Source: Bacillota bacterium (lineage in GTDB: Bacteria; Bacillota; Clostridia; Lachnospirales; Lachnospiraceae). Taken from it: a stretch of DNA of 64,000 nucleotides. Under the pieces are notes generated by a model. That model was not told the origin of the DNA. It did not search any database and saw only the letters and a program-made list of their open reading frames with translations. The stretch lies in contig JAEYOY010000075.1 in NCBI GenBank assembly GCA_023411215.1, positions 1-64,000 of the forward strand. Reading direction: 5' to 3'. Shown piece after piece: positions 61,727 through 64,000 of the stretch; positions within the stretch are counted from its first letter, which is position 1; each line of letters opens with the position of its first letter. Both the position numbers and the translations under genes were made by a program.

Positions 61727-63100
61727 TTATTGATTAAGATATTCTGTGTTTCGTTGTATTACCTGTGCCATCGCTTCTAAGCCGGGGGCTCCGATGGTAT
61801 TTCGTTTATTAACACAGGTGACTAGACTTATAGCATCATAGATATCTGCTTCGAATACAGGACTGATTTGCTTGAATTCCTCCAGACTCATCTGTTCCAG
61901 AGCAATATCCTTTTCTATGCAATAGAGCACTAGTTGACCAACCACACCATGTGCATCACGGAAAGGAACCCCTTTGTTTACGAGATAATCGGCTGCATCG
62001 GTTGCATTAGTAAAACCGTTCTTCGCACTCTGCGCCATATAGTTTTTATGGAACCTCATAGTAGAGACCATACCATTGAATAAGGCTAAACAGCCCTTAA
62101 CGGTATCAATTGCATCGAAGGTTAATTCCTTGTCTTCCTGCATATCCTTATTATAAGCTAAGGGGAGTCCCTTCATCACAGTAAGTAAGGATATCAATGC
62201 ACCATAGACGCGTCCGGTCTTACCTCTCACCAATTCGGCAATATCGGGATTCTTCTTCTGAGGCATGATGCTGGAGCCAGTGGAATAAGCATCATCCAAT
62301 TCTACAAACCGATATTCATTGCTGTTCCAGAGGATGATCTCTTCACTGAAGCGGCTCAAATGCATCATGATGATAGATAAAGCACTTAGTAGCTCAATCA
62401 AGTAATCACGGTCTGATACACTGTCCATACTATTCAGTGTCGGTCCGTCAAAGCCGAGGAGTGCAGCAGTATATTCCCGGTCCAGGGGGTATGTGGTTCC
62501 AGCAAGAGCTCCGGAGCCAAGGGGTGACAGGTTTAATCTCTTAGAGATATCCGTAAGTCTCTGGCGGTCGCGCTTGAACATCTCAAAGTATGCACCGATA
62601 TGATGGGCCAGTGTTATAGGCTGTGCCTTCTGTAGATGAGTAAAACCGGGCATAAAGGTCTGGGTATTCTCTGCCATAATATGATGAAGAGAGAGGAGAA
62701 GCTCCTTCACCAGATCATCAATCACTTCAATTTCATCCCTGGTGTACAGCTTCATATCAAGTGCTACCTGGTCATTACGGCTTCTGCCTGTGTGAAGCTT
62801 CTTACCGGCCTCACCGATACGTTCGATAAGATGAGCTTCCACAAAGCTGTGAATATCTTCGTGCTCCATGGTAATCTCAAGACTTCCGCTTAGAATATCC
62901 TCCATAATACCGGAAAGACCACCTATAATCTGATCGCATTCATCATCAGAGATAATCCCTTGCTTAGCCAGCATGGTAACATGAGCAATGCTACCTTCAA
63001 TATCTTGCTTGAAGAATTTCTGATCAAAGGTGATTGATGCATTAAAATTATGAACCAACTGATTTGTTTCCTTAGTAAAGCGTCCGCCCCACAGCTTCAT
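61727..63100 (-). CDS. argH: Argininosuccinate lyase
   Basis: Last enzyme of arginine synthesis: splits argininosuccinate into arginine and fumarate, cytoplasmic homotetramer, 457 residues (full length). Family marks: start MKLWGGRFTKETNQLVHNFN, EDIHSFVEAHLIERIGEAGKK near 105, the RSRNDQVALDMK block, TFMPGFTHLQKAQPITLAHH near 150 and the fumarase-superfamily signature GSSIMPQKKNPD near 275 with the catalytic Ser. Start: TGGAGGTAAAAT before ATG. argG is not adjacent in the window. The upstream spacer is very AT-rich, with no convincing ARG box. Confidence 0.98.
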   Translation of the reverse strand: MKLWGGRFTKETNQLVHNFNASITFDQKFFKQDIEGSIAHVTMLAKQGIISDDECDQIIGGLSGIMEDILSGSLEITMEHEDIHSFVEAHLIERIGEAGKKLHTGRSRNDQVALDMKLYTRDEIEVIDDLVKELLLSLHHIMAENTQTFMPGFTHLQKAQPITLAHHIGAYFEMFKRDRQRLTDISKRLNLSPLGSGALAGTTYPLDREYTAALLGFDGPTLNSMDSVSDRDYLIELLSALSIIMMHLSRFSEEIILWNSNEYRFVELDDAYSTGSSIMPQKKNPDIAELVRGKTGRVYGALISLLTVMKGLPLAYNKDMQEDKELTFDAIDTVKGCLALFNGMVSTMRFHKNYMAQSAKNGFTNATDAADYLVNKGVPFRDAHGVVGQLVLYCIEKDIALEQMSLEEFKQISPVFEADIYDAISLVTCVNKRNTIGAPGLEAMAQVIQRNTEYLNQ

Positions 63101-63482
63101 ATTTTACCTCCATTATGGCGTTTTGTGCCATCATAAAAATCTCAGAGTGAAAGGCATTTAATTCACTCCTGTACTTCCATATTGGCAGTCCATACCATGA
63201 TTATTCATGACAATAGAAGGTCCGCGAAGCGTACTTTCTATTGTATACTCGAGATTAATTTAGTTATCATTAATATTGCTATCATATTACATCATAATAT
63301 AAAATAATGCAATATAAAATTTATAAATATACACAATATAGTCAATTAATACATTGATATTGACTTTTATAGCAATAATTAAGTATTATTATACATTACA
63401 TGAATATCATAATCCGATTGTATTCATAACAGGGACTGGATAAAAGCGATGCTTATTAAATGGGGATTTTTCAAAATGGAGA
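63101..63482. other. Gene-free AT-rich spacer upstream of argH
   Basis: Holds repeat copy C (63205-63244), then about 150 bases of A/T-only runs. TTGACT on the minus strand (63340-63345) may be a -35 box for argH, but the -10 is not clear. Confidence 0.4.
63205..63244 (+). repeat. Dispersed palindromic repeat, copy C (best copy)
   Basis: TCATGACAATAGAAGGTCC, then GCGAAGCGTACTTTCTATTGT. ACAATAGAAGG pairs with CTTTCTATTGT (one G-U pair), loop of about 12 bases. Copies at 5887 (inverted), 11654 and 61670. Confidence 0.75.
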
Positions 63483-64000
63483 TTATAGGTTATAAAGTTT
63501 TTTGTACTTTTCCTTTAGATAGGTTACATAGTATTCAGCATTAAATTCTTCTCCGCATACATCCTTCAGCAGTTGATTGGTGTTCTTAACCGCACCATAT
63601 TTGTGAATATTATCCCTCAGAAATTCGCGGATTGGGGTCAAGTTACCCTCCTTCAGATATTGATCTACCGGCATCTTCTCTTTCATGCAGGCAAAGATCT
63701 GGGAGGCAACCGCAGTACCGACAGCGTAGGAGGGGAAATAGCCGAAATCACCACAGGACCAATGAGTATCCTGCAGGATTCCTTCCGCATTGGTGGAAGG
63801 CTCAATGCCCATGTACTCTTGATACTTTTGGTTCCAGATCTTCGGAAGCTCCTGGATATCAACATTTTCGTTGAACAACATCTTCTCTATCTCATAACGG
63901 ATGATGATATGGATGCAGTAGGAGAGTTCATCGGCTTCGGTACGAATTAAGCTGGGTGCAGCTTTATTAATGCCTTTGATGAAATGATCCAGGCTGATAT
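63483..64000 (-). CDS. Carboxypeptidase Taq (M32) family, C-terminal part
   Basis: Metallocarboxypeptidase; only the last 170 or so residues are in the window and the frame continues beyond base 64000. Visible, read on the minus strand, are SLIRTEADELSYCIHIIIRYE then EKMLFNENVDIQELP, WNQKYQEYMGIEP, and THWSCGDFGYFPSYAVGTAVASQ, all typical of M32 enzymes, ending EKYKKLYNL. The HExxH zinc motif lies in the missing part. M32 enzymes trim C-terminal amino acids from peptides in the cytoplasm. The internal ATG at 63881 is not the start. Confidence 0.93.
   Translation of the reverse strand, partial: ISLDHFIKGINKAAPSLIRTEADELSYCIHIIIRYEIEKMLFNENVDIQELPKIWNQKYQEYMGIEPSTNAEGILQDTHWSCGDFGYFPSYAVGTAVASQIFACMKEKMPVDQYLKEGNLTPIREFLRDNIHKYGAVKNTNQLLKDVCGEEFNAEYYVTYLKEKYKKLYNL

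Noticed and set aside
63246..63482. ARG box for ArgR upstream of argH
   Set aside because: Several TGAAT/ATTCA-like words occur in very AT-rich DNA, but no pair has the right spacing.
1..64000. tRNA or rRNA genes
   Set aside because: No cloverleaf with a TTCGA-type T-loop and no rRNA-like stretch was found on either strand by reading; a tRNAscan-type search was not possible.

Overview
The window is low-GC DNA (AT-rich intergenic spacers, strong AGGAGG ribosome sites, frequent TTG and GTG starts). It fits an anaerobic, spore-forming clostridial Firmicute, most likely Lachnospiraceae-like. Supporting signs are a group-C-type sensory [FeFe]-hydrogenase, a SpoIIE-type phosphatase, spore-cortex enzymes, a lysine riboswitch and an IS110 element. 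This placement is inferred from gene content, not from a database match.

Layout. 1-9.9 kb: the tail of an EF-G-like GTPase, two NCS2-type nucleobase permeases, a DUF4153 membrane protein, a Fur-box-linked cyclophilin lipoprotein and an AT-rich S51 peptidase. 10-13.5 kb: tandem terminator-like repeats, a promoter, a lysine riboswitch with terminator, and a three-gene amino-acid ABC transporter, which the riboswitch marks as a probable lysine importer. 13.8-16.4 kb: a small secreted protein, an amidase and a metallo-beta-lactamase-fold hydrolase. 17-38.4 kb: a 21-kb collinear locus for a divergent Tad-like (type IVc) pilus or secretion machine. It has three MinD/TadZ-like proteins without a P-loop lysine, a CpaB/SAF protein, a CpaF ATPase with an N-terminal membrane anchor, a fused TadB-TadC platform, four tandem pilin-like proteins, two giant membrane-anchored proteins with Ig-like domains and Cys4 zinc-knuckle modules, another anchored subunit, an SLH-like secreted protein and a 1276-residue secreted protein. 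38.5-42.6 kb: a disturbed stretch with an IS110-family element, a gene split at a T8 run and a decayed fragment of the 1276-residue gene. 42.6-50.4 kb: two glutathione peroxidases behind an OhrR-like operator, an XRE regulator, a CNNM/CorC protein, a Zn-phospholipase-like protein, a CoiA-like nuclease, a YbaK deacylase, an esterase and a flavin reductase. 50.6-56.3 kb: a LysM-GH18 spore-cortex hydrolase gene of the SleL/YaaH type, cut in two by a 4.4-kb element. 56.6-64 kb: two signal peptidases I, the SpoIIE-like/sensory hydrogenase/2Fe-2S operon, a DUF1648 protein, argH and the end of an M32 carboxypeptidase.

The strongest finding is the 4.4-kb element. It carries a SpoIVCA-like large serine recombinase, two small ORFs, a polysaccharide deacetylase and a CwlD-like amidase. 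Joining the gene halves at an 11-bp imperfect direct repeat (51477-51487 and 55889-55899) restores one uninterrupted frame of about 427 codons through the motif EWGYTYGPPMATAPLN. This matches the logic of skin-type elements excised in the mother cell during sporulation. Its two cargo enzymes belong to the classes that make muramic-delta-lactam in cortex, while the interrupted gene encodes a cortex-lytic enzyme. The second main finding is the unusual Tad-like machine with its Ig/zinc-knuckle surface subunits.

A family of about 40-bp palindromic repeats (5887, 11654, 61670, 63205, degenerate at 49738) is scattered through the spacers. No rRNA, tRNA or CRISPR array was found.
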